Assembly: GCA_017541565.1 (NCBI GenBank)
Contig: JAFXYU010000061.1
Coordinates: forward strand, 1-5,502
Source: a bacterium
Lineage (GTDB): Bacteria; Cyanobacteriota; Vampirovibrionia; Gastranaerophilales; Gastranaerophilaceae
Length of the DNA: 5,502 nucleotides
Reading direction: 5' to 3'
Within the stretch, counting starts at the first letter, position 1. Each line of letters starts with the position of its first letter. Below the pieces are notes generated by a model that ran no database searches, was not told where the DNA came from, and worked only from the letters and a program-made list of their open reading frames with translations. A program made the position numbers and the translations under genes. Of the stretch, positions 5,496 to 5,502 are shown piece by piece.

Positions 5496-5502
5496 CATTC
5501 AA

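Noticed and set aside
5268..5498. A 76-residue minus-strand ORF covering the palindromic element
   Set aside because: Its Arg/Cys/His-rich translation has no domain character, and the sequence is fully explained by base-paired arms; a good AAGGAG (5482-5487) falls inside the ORF rather than before it.
5266..5502. Target-site duplication ATTCA on both sides of the palindromic element
   Set aside because: The left copy (5266-5270) is 10 bp away from the element end and the right copy (5497-5501) is 1 bp away; the unequal spacing and short length make chance more likely.

Overview
The window looks like a chromosomal stretch from a low-GC bacterium whose surface proteins carry S-layer homology (SLH) domains. 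The best guess is an uncultured gut lineage related to Cyanobacteria (Vampirovibrionia / 'Melainabacteria', order Gastranaerophilales). A clostridial-type Firmicute is the main alternative. This placement is inferred from the SLH protein, the AT-rich spacers and the general style of the genes; no marker here fixes the phylum.

Layout, left to right. (1) Positions 2-1831 (+): the 3' part of a long SLH-domain surface protein whose start lies before the window. A textbook intrinsic terminator follows at 1848-1878. (2) Positions 1937-2263 (+): a headless fragment of a protein built from exact 20-residue (60-bp) repeats, with no plausible start or signal peptide, so it is read as a gene remnant. 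(3) Positions 2330-3531 (+): rbfA and truB, overlapping by one base, a conserved ribosome-maturation / tRNA-modification pair. The usual upstream partner infB is absent. A small secreted protein of unknown function (3562-4092) follows in the same direction. (4) Positions 4159-4232 (+): tRNA-Pro with anticodon GGG, with its own candidate promoter and a T-tract. (5) Positions 4264-5151 (-): a lone radical SAM enzyme with a SPASM-like C-terminal cysteine set, converging on the tRNA. (6) Positions 5152-5502: no gene. The part nearest the radical SAM gene is very AT-rich (about 18% GC by hand count) and holds a candidate promoter and a 17-bp palindrome. Positions 5281-5495 are a much more GC-rich (about 42%) element whose ends pair over about 22 bp and whose interior folds into at least four more stems.

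The housekeeping core (rbfA, truB, tRNA-Pro) is flanked by accessory material: the broken repeat gene on its left, and the radical SAM gene plus the palindromic element on its right. The two most interesting signals are the palindromic element at 5281-5495, which looks like a MITE-type dispersed repeat or structured RNA element, and the 20-residue-repeat gene remnant. No defence system, CRISPR array or complete transposon is visible.
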